The notes: generated by a model from the letters alone, not told the origin. Positions 24,400 through 33,361 are shown, counted from the first letter of the stretch. The stretch: DNA of 46,079 bases from Bacteroidota bacterium (GCA_024280235.1 JAJRQN010000043.1:1-46079), one strand, 5' to 3'. Numbers and translations: made by a program.

Positions 24400-25104
24400 G
24401 TGACAATCAAATTAATCAAATGGACTTCCGATTTGCTGGGATTGTTTTTCCCTAATAGCTGCCGTCTGTGTGGAAAAACCTTACATCAGCAGGAATAAAT
24501 TTTATGTACAACTTGTCTTTATAAGCTGGCACGTACGAATTTTCAGTACGAAGTTCAGAATCCGGTTATGGATATCTTCAACGGCCGGCTTCCTCTTTTC
24601 TCTGCTACCTCATTTCTTTTTTTCAGCAAGGGAGGAGAAACCCAGCAGTTGATTCACAAATTAAAATACAAAGGCCATAAGGAAATCGGTCTTTATCTCG
24701 GCAGGATGTTTGGAAACCAACTGAATGGCAGTGAATTATTCCGCACTGCTGACATTATCATTCCGGTTCCCCTGCATCCGAGAAAAGAACACAAACGCGG
24801 ATATAATCAAAGCCTTATGATTGGCGAAGGTATGGCTTCACGTATGAATGCCAGAGTTTTTCCTGATGTGCTATACCGGAAAATTCACACCTCTTCGCAG
24901 ACAAAAAAATCGCGTTATGAGCGTTGGGAAAATGTAAAAGACACTTTTGAGATTAAAAAAGGAGAGCGTCTTGAGAGAAAACATGTGATTTTAGTGGATG
25001 ATGTTATTACCACCGGCGCCACATTGGAGGCTTGTGGTAACAAACTGTTGGAAATTCCCCATATCAGGTTGAGCATTGCTTCGCTTGCCTATGCACAGGG
25101 ATAG
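24400..25104 (+). pseudogene. comF: ComF family phosphoribosyltransferase-like gene with one in-frame TAA
   Basis: ComF proteins join a zinc finger to a phosphoribosyltransferase fold and help take up DNA during transformation. From GTG at 24400 the frame reads FFPNSCRLCGKTLHQQE, TAA (24496-24498, codon 33), then ILCTTCLYKLARTNFQYE. The stop thus falls between the two CxxC halves of the zinc finger. The rest is intact: LKYKGHKEIGLYLG, PVPLHPRKEHKRGYNQS and the PRPP loop VILVDDVITTGATLEACG. An internal ATG at 24568 could make a 178-residue protein without the finger. Confidence 0.85.
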
Positions 25105-25122
25105 CCAATAATTTTAGCCTGG

Positions 25123-25809
25123 TCATTGCCGTATCTTATCCCGCATGTAATCTAGCGTGGTGGGAATAGTGTCCTGAGGTCGTCCCAGCTTTATCATTTT
25201 GCGATTATACATTTTGCGGTTGTGGATGAGTCTTCGCTGAATGACAGCCCTCTCGTTAAGTAGATCATATAACGATTGTATCGGACTAAACAGAGAAAAA
25301 CTTCCCTGTCTCGCTCTATACAAAAGCGGTCTTTTATTCAGGTCTTCCGAAATATCATAACTGCTTTTGGCCGGTGTCATATGAATAATCATCTGAATGA
25401 AAGTATCGTAATCCCAAAAAGCGTGTATAACAATTTCATGAATCAAAATCGTATCAATTGCCATATAAAAAGTAATGGGTTGCTTCAACTGCAAAATACT
25501 GTCGGTAATGGGGATGATACGTGTATCGTAACCCAAAGAGGAGAGCATAATGGAGTCATTTCGCGTTACGGTGATATAAAACCGGCCGGCAGTGTCGCTA
25601 AAACAACCGAGATAATTATCGCGACTAAAGATTTGAGCATCAGAGATTGGACGTGATGTGTCGCTGCTCATAAGCAGGCCATAAATACCCACAATATTGA
25701 CGTTTTCCGTCTGAGCATGTAACCTGTTTTGTGTGGCAAAAACCAAAAAAAGAAGGAAAACAAACGAGGAAAATGCAAAATAGGGTCTGATATTTACCGT
25801 TTTAATCAA
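25123..25809 (-). CDS. Exported protein with carboxypeptidase-like regulatory domain
   Basis: The 228-residue protein has a long N-terminal signal (residues 1-33, ending NRLHAQ). Residues about 38-100 form a CarboxypepD_reg-like beta-sandwich (GIYGLLMSSDTSRPISDAQI, GCFSDTAGRFYITV, DSIMLSSLGYDTR), as found at the N-termini of TonB-dependent receptors and related envelope proteins. The remainder (IHEIVIHAFWDYDTF onward) is helical and not recognised. It converges on comF and diverges from the barrel gene at 25969. Confidence 0.75.
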   Translation of the reverse strand: MIKTVNIRPYFAFSSFVFLLFLVFATQNRLHAQTENVNIVGIYGLLMSSDTSRPISDAQIFSRDNYLGCFSDTAGRFYITVTRNDSIMLSSLGYDTRIIPITDSILQLKQPITFYMAIDTILIHEIVIHAFWDYDTFIQMIIHMTPAKSSYDISEDLNKRPLLYRARQGSFSLFSPIQSLYDLLNERAVIQRRLIHNRKMYNRKMIKLGRPQDTIPTTLDYMRDKIRQ

Positions 25810-25968
25810 ATTTATCTTTAAAAAGTTTTGAAATACGAAGATATAATTTAAATTAGCAGCTTATTAAAAATTTGTACGATTCATATCATAATAATTCTTA
25901 AACAAGAGAATTACTGTTTTATAGGAGTCATTTTTCAGAAAATTCATTATCAATAAAAATAATTTACC

Positions 25969-27354
25969 ATGAAAAAATTTACTACAAAAAGTATTCTTAT
26001 TTCTCTTTTTGTGCTGTTGTTTACACTAAGTGTTACGGCTCAGGAAACCGGAAAGAAGGAAAGTAAAAAGTCTAAAAAAGAGAAAACGACCAAAACCGAT
26101 AAGGTTAAAAAAGGATGGAATCTTGGAGCTTTACCGGTGGTTTCATTTGACAGTGATTTGGGCTTTCAGTATGGAGCTCTTATGAACCTGTATGATTATG
26201 GTGATGGTAGTTTGTATCCCAATTATTTTAGATCACTGTATGTTGAAGTGAGTCATTATACAAAAGGTAGTGGGATTTTCAGGGTTAATTACGATACGAG
26301 GAAACTGATTAAAGGGATTCGTGTTTATGCTGACCTGAGTTACATGCCTGATCAGATTTATGCTTTTTACGGATTTAATGGTTATGATGCCGTTTATAAA
26401 CGCACATGGACTGATCCGGACGCAGCTACTTACAAAACAAAAGTTTTTTACCGGTACAAAAGAAAGTTCTTCCGTGCAAAAGTGGACTTTCGCGGTAATT
26501 TTAGTAACAACAAGTTGCACTGGGTAGCCGGTGTGGGGTTTTATAGCATTAAAGTTCTTCCGGTGGACCTCACTAGATTAAACAAAGGGAAAGATGCTTC
26601 GGACATGCTCCCCGATACTGCCGGTCTTTATGATAAATACATTGACTGGGGAATTATCCCACAAAGTGAAAAAGATGGAGGTGTTTTCACTGTATTTAAA
26701 GCAGCTTTTGAATATGACAGCCGCGACAACGAAGCAAATCCTAACAAAGGAATTTGGTTTGAAACAGTGCTGGCTGCTGCTCCCGGTTTTACTTCAAACA
26801 TGAATTCGGGATTCTTAAAGCTTTCTATTACACAACGGCAATACATCACACTGGCCAAAAACACGCTCTTTTTTGACTATCGTCTTGGTGCTCAATTTAC
26901 CTTGGCCGGAACAAGCCCGTTTTATGTGTCACCACTTTTCTTCTATGCTCATTCTGCCAAGGCTTATAACGAAGTTTTGGGAGGAAGCGGAAGCCTGAGG
27001 GGTATCCTTCGTAATCGTATTATAGGTAATGGCATTGCTTTTGGTAACTTTGAACTCCGCTGGAAATTTGTAAAGTTTATGATTGGTAGTCAAAACTTCT
27101 ATCTTGGCACTAACATGTTTTTTGATACCGGTATGGTTATTCAAAAAACAGACGTGAATACCAGCAATATTCCGGCAGGAGTAAAAAAAGAGGATTATTT
27201 TAAATCGGGAGCTGAGAAATTACACAACAGTGCCGGCATCGGCCTGAAAATAGCCATGAATGAAAACTTTATAGTTTCTGTTGACTATGGCAAAACCTTC
27301 GATGCTCAGGACGGAACACACGGCATTTATATCGGTTTGGGATACCTGTTCTAA
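25969..27354 (+). CDS. Omp85/BamA-type outer-membrane beta-barrel without POTRA domains
   Basis: The 461-residue protein has a signal peptide (residues 1-24, ending VTAQ) and a short Lys-rich linker. The rest is a barrel of alternating aromatic strands. GGSGSLRGILRNR near residue 340 matches the loop-6 (V/L)RGF/Y motif of Omp85 proteins. The C-terminus DGTHGIYIGLGYLF ends in an aromatic residue, as required for BAM recognition. No POTRA repeats precede the barrel. Such short Bacteroidota members are often annotated as surface antigen or BamA/TamA family; transport of a partner lipid or protein is inferred only. Confidence 0.85.
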   Translation: MKKFTTKSILISLFVLLFTLSVTAQETGKKESKKSKKEKTTKTDKVKKGWNLGALPVVSFDSDLGFQYGALMNLYDYGDGSLYPNYFRSLYVEVSHYTKGSGIFRVNYDTRKLIKGIRVYADLSYMPDQIYAFYGFNGYDAVYKRTWTDPDAATYKTKVFYRYKRKFFRAKVDFRGNFSNNKLHWVAGVGFYSIKVLPVDLTRLNKGKDASDMLPDTAGLYDKYIDWGIIPQSEKDGGVFTVFKAAFEYDSRDNEANPNKGIWFETVLAAAPGFTSNMNSGFLKLSITQRQYITLAKNTLFFDYRLGAQFTLAGTSPFYVSPLFFYAHSAKAYNEVLGGSGSLRGILRNRIIGNGIAFGNFELRWKFVKFMIGSQNFYLGTNMFFDTGMVIQKTDVNTSNIPAGVKKEDYFKSGAEKLHNSAGIGLKIAMNENFIVSVDYGKTFDAQDGTHGIYIGLGYLF

Positions 27355-27373
27355 AATAGAGAAGCAGGGAAAT

Positions 27374-27775
27374 CTAAAGCTTTTCAAAAGCATTTCTAAT
27401 ATTTAATGCAATCTCCTCAAATTCAGCTTCTTTAAGCTTGAGTTTGGGGAGTTTGAAGTCTATGTCGTAAAGGCCATCCAGGGGAATGAGATGAATGTGT
27501 GCGTGAGGTACCTCCAGCCCAATGACGGCAACTCCTATACGTTTACAGGGGATGACGGTTTCGATAGCCTTGCCCACCTTTTTAGCAAAAGCAAACAGCC
27601 CTGTGTATAAAGGTTCCTCCAAATCGAAAATATAATCCACTTCTTTTTTTGGAATGATAAGTGTATGCCCCTTTTTCAGTGGAAAAATATCGAGAAAAGC
27701 ATAATAATCTTCCGTTTCAGCTATTTTGTAGGAAGGAAGTTCTCCGTTGACGATTTTTGTGAAAATACTTGCCAT
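27374..27775 (-). CDS. HIT-family nucleotide-binding hydrolase
   Basis: The 133-residue cytoplasmic protein has the histidine triad HAHIHL at 91-96 (His91, His93, His95; the catalytic middle His is in the IHL part) and the N-terminal SIFTKIVNGELPSYKIAE typical of HinT-like proteins. Members hydrolyse purine nucleoside phosphoramidates or AMP conjugates. It is a single gene; a -7 box TAATTTTG lies at 27795-27802. Confidence 0.93.
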   Translation of the reverse strand: MASIFTKIVNGELPSYKIAETEDYYAFLDIFPLKKGHTLIIPKKEVDYIFDLEEPLYTGLFAFAKKVGKAIETVIPCKRIGVAVIGLEVPHAHIHLIPLDGLYDIDFKLPKLKLKEAEFEEIALNIRNAFEKL

Positions 27776-27794
27776 GGCTCTCTTTTTGTTTTCA

Positions 27795-27802
27795 CAAAAT
27801 TA
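27795..27802 (-). promoter_or_regulatory. Promoter -7 box of the HIT gene
   Basis: TAATTTTG on the minus strand, 20 bases before the ATG. Confidence 0.6.
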
Positions 27803-27878
27803 CAAATATTTGGAGAAAATGCTCAATTGGAAAAATAATGACTGGTAAGCATGAATGCTCAAAGCTGAACTCAGGTTA

Positions 27879-28997
27879 TTATTTCAAAGCATGAAATACC
27901 AAAAGTGGTATAGTCGTCTGGAAAAGAAACTTTTGCGTTACACTCGGTGTGTAAAAGCGTGAAATCAGGCTATGATGATGAGTAGTCATGGCAACAAGGT
28001 CAATTTTCTTTTCTTTGATAAAATCCTCCAGCCCAAGCTGTGGGTCAAGACACTCAAGCAGGCCACATTCAAGGTTCTTTACGCTTAACGTCTCCGTTAC
28101 AAAAGCTTTAACCTTGTGCATATAAACCTCTTCTTTTTTGTCAATTTCCTCCGAAACATGGACGCAATAAATATCCGATTTAAAAGGATTTACGAATGTG
28201 GCCAGTTTGCTCAGCGCCCAGTAATCGGAACGGTCGAGATTGGTGGCATACAGTACTCTTTCAGGTGCTTTAAAGTTGCCGGCAGAAAAATCTTTCGGTA
28301 CGGCAAGTATCGGAATGCCGGCTTTTTTTATCACTTTGGCTGTAACGCTGCCAAACGACCTGAACCCCTCCAGCTCACTACCCCGCGTGCCCATAATCAC
28401 AATACCTGGTTTGTATAATTTAATATACGCCAGAATGGTAGAAACCGCATTACCTTTCACAATATCATAAAACACGTTCACCCCCCGGATTTTGTGTTGT
28501 TTTAATATCTTTTTCAGCTTCTCGGAAAAAGCTTTCATGTTGGTGGCCGTTTCCTTCTCCACTTCAAAACCTACATCATCGAAACTTACAGTAACGTTAA
28601 AACTATCTAATTGTGAAAAGGGAACCACACCCGGATCAAAATAGACATTTAATAATTGCACATCGGCTTTCATTTTGGCAGCAATTTGCAAAGCGTACAA
28701 AGCAGCATTTTCGGCATGTGGCGTAAAGTCATACGGCACTAAGATCCGCCGGGCAATAAGCATAAAGTCCACCGCCTCCTGCTTATCTTTGCCATAAGCC
28801 GATTTAAAAGTCTCCCAAACTGAAACAGCCTTTTCCAAATCATCCGCATTGATGATTACCTGAACACCGCCCGGACCTTCTTTCATCCGGTTGGTATTTG
28901 TCATAAAACTCTCTATACCTTTTTGCTCCAGCCGTGCGCTCAGCAGTTGTGCCCGCATATAAGTCAGCGTGGCGAGGGTGATGAATTCATTTTTCAT
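27879..28997 (-). CDS. Tandem universal stress protein with N-terminal DUF2007-like domain
   Basis: The roughly 372-residue cytoplasmic protein starts with a 75-residue domain like the small signal-transducing DUF2007 proteins (ITLATLTYMRAQLLSARLEQ, then VQVIINADDLEKAVSVWE). Two UspA domains follow. The first (about 85-225) ends with an ATP-binding loop MGTRGSELEGFRSFGS. The second (about 230-372) has lost that loop (MTTHHHSLISRFYTPSVTQK). The ATG at 28997 (MKNEFITLA) is preferred over 29012, because that start and its upstream bases are exactly the part repeated at 30799-30861. It likely senses nucleotide or stress state; the partner is unknown. Confidence 0.85.
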   Translation of the reverse strand: MKNEFITLATLTYMRAQLLSARLEQKGIESFMTNTNRMKEGPGGVQVIINADDLEKAVSVWETFKSAYGKDKQEAVDFMLIARRILVPYDFTPHAENAALYALQIAAKMKADVQLLNVYFDPGVVPFSQLDSFNVTVSFDDVGFEVEKETATNMKAFSEKLKKILKQHKIRGVNVFYDIVKGNAVSTILAYIKLYKPGIVIMGTRGSELEGFRSFGSVTAKVIKKAGIPILAVPKDFSAGNFKAPERVLYATNLDRSDYWALSKLATFVNPFKSDIYCVHVSEEIDKKEEVYMHKVKAFVTETLSVKNLECGLLECLDPQLGLEDFIKEKKIDLVAMTTHHHSLISRFYTPSVTQKFLFQTTIPLLVFHALK

Positions 28998-29035
28998 AGC
29001 TATACCGGTCAAAAAATCAGGTAAATATAATAAAT
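28973..29035. repeat. 63-bp direct repeat, left copy
   Basis: This segment covers the first codons and upstream region of the stress-protein gene. It recurs with roughly 90 percent identity at 30799-30861 in the same orientation. The two copies bracket the restriction-modification pair. Confidence 0.85.
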
Positions 29036-29120
29036 TTAAGGAGAAATTCCAAATGGAGTTTGCTTAGAACTAAAATATTTATGGAGAAAGGATGATACTT
29101 CTTGCCGAATTTACAAGAAG

Positions 29121-29870
29121 TTAAATGGTTTTTGGTAAAACGATTCCCGAGTTAAATATTACTAACTTCTCCCAGTCAATGGCCCCGTTGATATCACAAA
29201 AACGAGTGCTAAATTCTCTTGTAAACTTGTTAATCATATGTGAATAAGATTCTATAAATTCATCGTTCTTTTCTTTTGCTTTATACCCCAACGGTTCGAT
29301 AATCTCTGTATAAAGATATGGATTACCAGATATAAATTCCCAGAATACCTGCCCGCAATACTTAAAATAGTCTCCTTTGTCAAGATGAATGTTGTGTCCG
29401 TAACAGCAGCCGTTTACAGCTATAATATTAAGTCCCGAATTGCTTGTTCTTAAAGTTCTTTTGGCAGTTTTAAAATCGGAAATCATTTTTGCTATCTGGC
29501 TGCTGTTTCCCCAATTAGGGCCTGATTTAATATTAACAATATATCGTCTATCTTCATTATTAAATTCCAGGTCGATGCCGACAATTCCCGATTTCCAACC
29601 ACCATAAACAGATTCGTTAATGAATATAGCCAATCCCTCTAACCAGTCTCCAAAAATAGTTTCTTCATTTGAAGAAATGTGGGCATCTACCAATCCTTTA
29701 ATAATTTGTTCAGCTGTAAGTACATATTTTGCCTTGAAAAGGTAAGGATTTTTCCTTTTTAAAACTTTTGACAGACTTAAAGTATCAAGACTTGATATCC
29801 TTTTACTATGAAAATTCCCGATGTTTTTTTCAACGTACTCCGATACGATTTTTAGATTTAGTTTTTTCAT
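29121..29870 (-). CDS. Type II restriction endonuclease, probably PmeII family
   Basis: The 249-residue protein is the cutting partner of the methyltransferase just upstream. GIDLEFNNEDRRYIVNIKSG has the spaced acidic and Lys residues (Asp...Asn-Ile-Lys) of a PD-(D/E)XK nuclease core, with Glu103 region EGLAIFINESVYGG before it. GPNWGNSSQIAKM and VNGCCYGHN are distinctive. From memory the whole sequence resembles PmeII-type enzymes paired with N4-cytosine methylases. Its start overlaps the methylase end by 41 bp, which couples translation and delays the nuclease. The recognition site is unknown. Confidence 0.75.
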   Translation of the reverse strand: MKKLNLKIVSEYVEKNIGNFHSKRISSLDTLSLSKVLKRKNPYLFKAKYVLTAEQIIKGLVDAHISSNEETIFGDWLEGLAIFINESVYGGWKSGIVGIDLEFNNEDRRYIVNIKSGPNWGNSSQIAKMISDFKTAKRTLRTSNSGLNIIAVNGCCYGHNIHLDKGDYFKYCGQVFWEFISGNPYLYTEIIEPLGYKAKEKNDEFIESYSHMINKFTREFSTRFCDINGAIDWEKLVIFNSGIVLPKTI

Positions 29871-30708
29871 ACTTTACTTTTGGATCTAATAAATAAAGCT
29901 CAACCGGCTGAAGTTCTTTTTTAACTATTTCAATATAATCGGGAATGATTTCAATTCCAATGGAATTCCTTTTCATTCTTTTTGCCACAAGATTTGTTGT
30001 TCCGGACCCCATAAAAGGGTCAAGTACGGTATCTCCCTCTTTGGTAAAAAGTTTAATAAACCATTCCGGAAGGCCTTCAGGAAAAGCAGCGCTGTGGTTC
30101 TTGTTGTTACATTCTGTGGCAAGATGCAACACATTTGTCGGATAAGCCAGTTCTCTGTTTAGCCAATTGGAAATGTTTTTTCCAAACCCGCTCCCTACCT
30201 TGGATTCATCCCTTTTTTTATCCGTATCACTTAGTTTCTTTAGTCTCTTTTTTGCCCAATCTCCCATAGGAACCATTACTTCCTCCTGATACATATTAAA
30301 TTTTTTATTCTTATTAAATTGGAGAAGTCTTTCCCATGAATCTCTGAAACGGTTGGGCCATTTACCGGGATAGCTGTTCTTTTTATGCCAGATAAATTCC
30401 TCTGTCCAAAGCCAACCCTGTTTTTTCATTTCCAGAATAAGTTCCAGGACATAAGTGCTTCGCTCCCCGTTCACAACTTTTTCTTTGATATTTAAAACAA
30501 AAGTACCGGTCGGTTTTAAAACACGCAATAACTGTTCTCCAATGGGCAGAAACCAATCCACATAATCATTGGGATGAACTCCTCCATAAGTGGTTTTTCT
30601 TTGGTCGGCGTAAGGAGGCGATGTAAAAATCAAGTCTATACTATTTTCAGGAATATCTTTTAATATTTCCCTGCAATCACCTAAAAACAAATCGGTCTTA
30701 ACTTCCAT
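29830..30708 (-). CDS. DNA methyltransferase (beta class, probably N4-cytosine)
   Basis: This is the protecting half of the restriction-modification pair, about 292 residues. The catalytic motif TSPPY is at 29-33; Ser-Pro-Pro-Tyr rather than Asp-Pro-Pro-Tyr favours N4-cytosine methylation. The S-adenosylmethionine motif DPFMGSGTT comes near residue 240, so the catalytic motif precedes it, as in beta-class enzymes. The central target-recognition region is about 90-215. The frame opens at 30723, but ATG 30708 (MEVKTDLF) is the better start. A box TATATTTA in the repeated sequence upstream (near 30850) may be the promoter. Confidence 0.9.
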   Translation of the reverse strand: MEVKTDLFLGDCREILKDIPENSIDLIFTSPPYADQRKTTYGGVHPNDYVDWFLPIGEQLLRVLKPTGTFVLNIKEKVVNGERSTYVLELILEMKKQGWLWTEEFIWHKKNSYPGKWPNRFRDSWERLLQFNKNKKFNMYQEEVMVPMGDWAKKRLKKLSDTDKKRDESKVGSGFGKNISNWLNRELAYPTNVLHLATECNNKNHSAAFPEGLPEWFIKLFTKEGDTVLDPFMGSGTTNLVAKRMKRNSIGIEIIPDYIEIVKKELQPVELYLLDPKVKYEKTKSKNRIGVR

Positions 30709-30798
30709 AATACAAAAGTACAACGCTTAAAGCTTGGTTTGAAAAAAATCTACATAGTTTTTAATATTTCCGATAATAACCATCCCAAACAAAGGTAA

Positions 30799-30861
30799 CG
30801 AGGGTGATGAATTCGTTTTTCATGGTTACACCGTCAAAAAAACCAGGTAAATATAATAAAT
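30799..30861. repeat. 63-bp direct repeat, right copy
   Basis: It matches 28973-29035 apart from about six differences and one-base gaps. On the minus strand it still encodes MKNEFITLV before running into unrelated sequence and a stop. It therefore carries a dead start of the stress-protein gene together with its upstream region. Confidence 0.85.
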
Positions 30862-30896
30862 CCTGCAAAGTATGGCAACTGCTATGGATGATTCGT

Positions 30897-30904
30897 TAAT
30901 TTTG
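30897..30904 (+). promoter_or_regulatory. Promoter -7 box of the pseudouridine synthase gene
   Basis: TAATTTTG lies 21 bases before ATG 30926 and inside the longer open frame. This argues that 30926, not 30872, is the start. Confidence 0.6.
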
Positions 30905-30925
30905 CAGCCTCATTTTAAGGAAATT

Positions 30926-31768
30926 ATGACAGCTAAGAAAAGACCACAACGGCCACAAAAAGAAAAGAAATCCTATTCAAAATCAGACAGGCCGAAGCAG
31001 TGGAAAAGAACTGAAAAGCCGAAAAAAAAAGCAGGAAAAGAGGAAAAGTCCGGCGAAGGCATTCGCCTGAATAAATATCTTGCTAATGCCGGAGTAGCTT
31101 CGCGCCGCGCAGCCGACCAGCTTATAGAAGGCGGTGCGGTAAAAATCAACGGAGAAGTAGTTACACGCCTGGGTACCAAAGTTATGCCCGGTGACAAAGT
31201 ACAGTTTGGCGGACAAACGCTGAAGCAGGAGAAGCCACGTTACTTGTTGCTCAACAAACCCAAAGGCTTTCTGACTACCTCCGACGATCCGTTTAACCGG
31301 CGCACAGTAATGAATCTTGTGGAAAAAGCCTGCCCGGAACGTATTTATCCTGTGGGCAGACTCGACCGTAACACAATGGGCCTGTTGTTGTTTACGAACG
31401 ATGGTGAACTGGCTAAAAAGCTGATGCATCCCAAATTTAATATCAAAAAGATCTATCATGTCTTTCTTGATAAAAACCTTACCAAAAGCGATATGTACAG
31501 CATTGCCGGAGGTCTGGATCTTGAAGATGGAAAAGTAGCCCCTGACAGTATTGCTTATGTAGCCGGCGCAGAGGATAAGAAACAAATCGGAATAGAATTG
31601 CATTCCGGTAGAAACCGAATCGTCCGCAGGATCTTTGAGCATCTCGGCTACCAGGTGATTAAGCTGGACCGTGTCTTTCTCGCCGGCCTCACCAAAAAAG
31701 ACCTTCCACGCGGAAAGTGGCGTTTCCTTACGGACAAAGAGGTAAATATGCTGAAACGGCTGGGATAA
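30926..31768 (+). CDS. rluB: 23S/16S rRNA pseudouridine synthase (RsuA/RluB family)
   Basis: This family isomerises a uridine of ribosomal RNA to pseudouridine. About 280 residues: a Lys/Arg-rich N-terminal extension (to about 45), an S4 RNA-binding domain (IRLNKYLANAGVASRRAADQ), then the catalytic domain. The catalytic Asp lies in YPVGRLDRNTMGLLLFTNDG, with GRNRIVRRIFEHLGYQV near the end. It is closer to the RluB/RluE branch than to RsuA, but the exact site cannot be told. The 18 codons upstream to 30872 overlap the promoter and are excluded. Confidence 0.9.
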   Translation: MTAKKRPQRPQKEKKSYSKSDRPKQWKRTEKPKKKAGKEEKSGEGIRLNKYLANAGVASRRAADQLIEGGAVKINGEVVTRLGTKVMPGDKVQFGGQTLKQEKPRYLLLNKPKGFLTTSDDPFNRRTVMNLVEKACPERIYPVGRLDRNTMGLLLFTNDGELAKKLMHPKFNIKKIYHVFLDKNLTKSDMYSIAGGLDLEDGKVAPDSIAYVAGAEDKKQIGIELHSGRNRIVRRIFEHLGYQVIKLDRVFLAGLTKKDLPRGKWRFLTDKEVNMLKRLG

Positions 31769-31800
31769 AAATGGAATAATGAATGATAACTTCGCTCATT

Positions 31801-31843
31801 CGGATTACAAATCCGTATGTTCCGGACACCGGGATTTGCAATC
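31801..31843. repeat. Palindromic repeat cluster, partial third copy
   Basis: CGGATTACAAATCCG (31801-31815) and the imperfect GGGATTTGCAATC (from 31831) match hairpins of the clusters at 10887 and 14075. Confidence 0.5.
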
Positions 31844-31924
31844 TTTCATCAACTGGCATACTAATAAAAACAGGATGCCCCCCACAATTCACAAATCCTG
31901 ATTTTATCATTTCACCAGTTTTCG

Positions 31925-31932
31925 TATTTTTG
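31925..31932 (+). promoter_or_regulatory. Promoter -7 box of meaB
   Basis: TATTTTTG, 10 bases before the ATG at 31943, matches TAnnTTTG. The short leader suggests nearly leaderless translation. Confidence 0.5.
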
Positions 31933-31942
31933 TTAGTCATAA

Positions 31943-33040
31943 ATGGAAGATGGAAAATCACATAAAAAAAGTGCCATCAGGGTAAATGCCGGCGTGGAGA
32001 AACCAGAAGCTGTTAATCCTTTGCTGCAGCAAAAACCGGATAAGTTCAGAAAAAGTCATATAAATCCACGGGAGTATTTCAAAGGCATCAAAACCGGCGA
32101 CCGTGCTTTGCTTAGCCGGGCTATTACACTAATAGAAAGCACTCTGCCCGAAGACCGCGAGACTGCCGGCGAATTAATCCGGTTGTGCCTTCCCCTTTCG
32201 GGAAAAGCATTACGCCTTGGCATTACAGGCGTTCCCGGTGTGGGGAAAAGCACTTTTATCGAAAGTTTCGGACTTTATCTTATCGAAAAAGGGCATAGGG
32301 TGGCTGTACTCACCATCGACCCGAGCAGTATGCGCAGCCGTGGCAGCATCCTTGGCGACAAAACACGCATGGAAAAACTGGGCATCAACGAACAGGCTTT
32401 TATCCGTCCTTCGGCCAGCGCCGGTACGCTGGGCGGTGTGGCCCGCAAGACACGTGAAGCCATGATCCTGTGCGAAGCAGCCGGCTACGATATTGTTTTT
32501 GTTGAAACGGTAGGTGTGGGTCAGTCAGAAACCGCGGTTGCCCAAATGGTTGACTTCTTCCTGCTGCTGATGCTGGCCGGCGGTGGCGATGAATTGCAGG
32601 GAATAAAACGCGGCATCATAGAGATGGCTGACCTTATCATTATCAACAAAGCAGATGGCGAAAATAAAAATAAAGCCAACCTCGCCAAACGCGAATATGA
32701 AAATGCCCTACATCTTTTTCCGCCGATTCCCAACGGTTGGCAACCCTCAGTGATGACCGCTTCTGCACTCTACGGTGAAAACCTGACGTTGGTATGGCAG
32801 CAGATTGAAAAGTTTCTCCGGCTGACAAAAGGAAACGGCTCTTTTGATGAAAACCGCAAGAGCCAGGATTACAACCTGTTTGAAGAGACCATCCACCAAA
32901 CCATTCATGATCATTTTTTCCGGCATCCGGAAATCAAAAAACAATTGGTAAAATACAAAACTCAAATTCTGAATCGGCAATTGTCGCCTTATGAAGCTTC
33001 TCAAAAACTGCTGGATTTTTATTTCGGATTGTTCTCTTAA
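31943..33040 (+). CDS. meaB: Methylmalonyl-CoA mutase-associated GTPase
   Basis: MeaB (ArgK/LAO ATPase family) is a G3E GTPase that loads and protects adenosylcobalamin on methylmalonyl-CoA mutase. The 365 residues hold the Walker A motif GVPGVGKSTF near 93, TIDPSSMRSRGSILGDKTRM, FVETVGVGQSE and the base-specificity motif NKADG. The C-terminal part is the dimerisation arm. The mutase genes are not in the window. The first 45 residues are a variable Lys-rich extension. Confidence 0.94.
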   Translation: MEDGKSHKKSAIRVNAGVEKPEAVNPLLQQKPDKFRKSHINPREYFKGIKTGDRALLSRAITLIESTLPEDRETAGELIRLCLPLSGKALRLGITGVPGVGKSTFIESFGLYLIEKGHRVAVLTIDPSSMRSRGSILGDKTRMEKLGINEQAFIRPSASAGTLGGVARKTREAMILCEAAGYDIVFVETVGVGQSETAVAQMVDFFLLLMLAGGGDELQGIKRGIIEMADLIIINKADGENKNKANLAKREYENALHLFPPIPNGWQPSVMTASALYGENLTLVWQQIEKFLRLTKGNGSFDENRKSQDYNLFEETIHQTIHDHFFRHPEIKKQLVKYKTQILNRQLSPYEASQKLLDFYFGLFS

Positions 33041-33361
33041 ACTTTCGCCAAACGAAATTTTTTTAAAATTCTATTCAGTCGAATAGAATCTCCGTACGCT
33101 TTGAGTTGGACAATTTGAAATCGCCTGACCACAAGAAAGAAAGGAGATCTCCTTTGCCAATAATATTTTCAGCTAACAACCAAATTCATCTTTCCGACCT
33201 TCATCAGAACTGTTCGCTACCGGACAATAGTGTTCTGTAACCAAACAAATACAACACTGCTTTCTCCCCAAAACAAATACATTAAAACACTTTATTACAG
33301 CTATTTACAATTTATGGCACGTTTATGGTTACCATAAAGTCAGAACTTAAAAAAATAAATC
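33041..33361. other. Spacer with short palindromes
   Basis: No gene is seen. TTTCG-CCAAA-CGAAA followed by seven Ts at 33045-33066 may terminate meaB. ATTCTATTC-AGTC-GAATAGAAT (33068-33089) and AAAGGAGATCTCCTTT (33140-33155) are perfect palindromes of unknown role. Confidence 0.5.
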
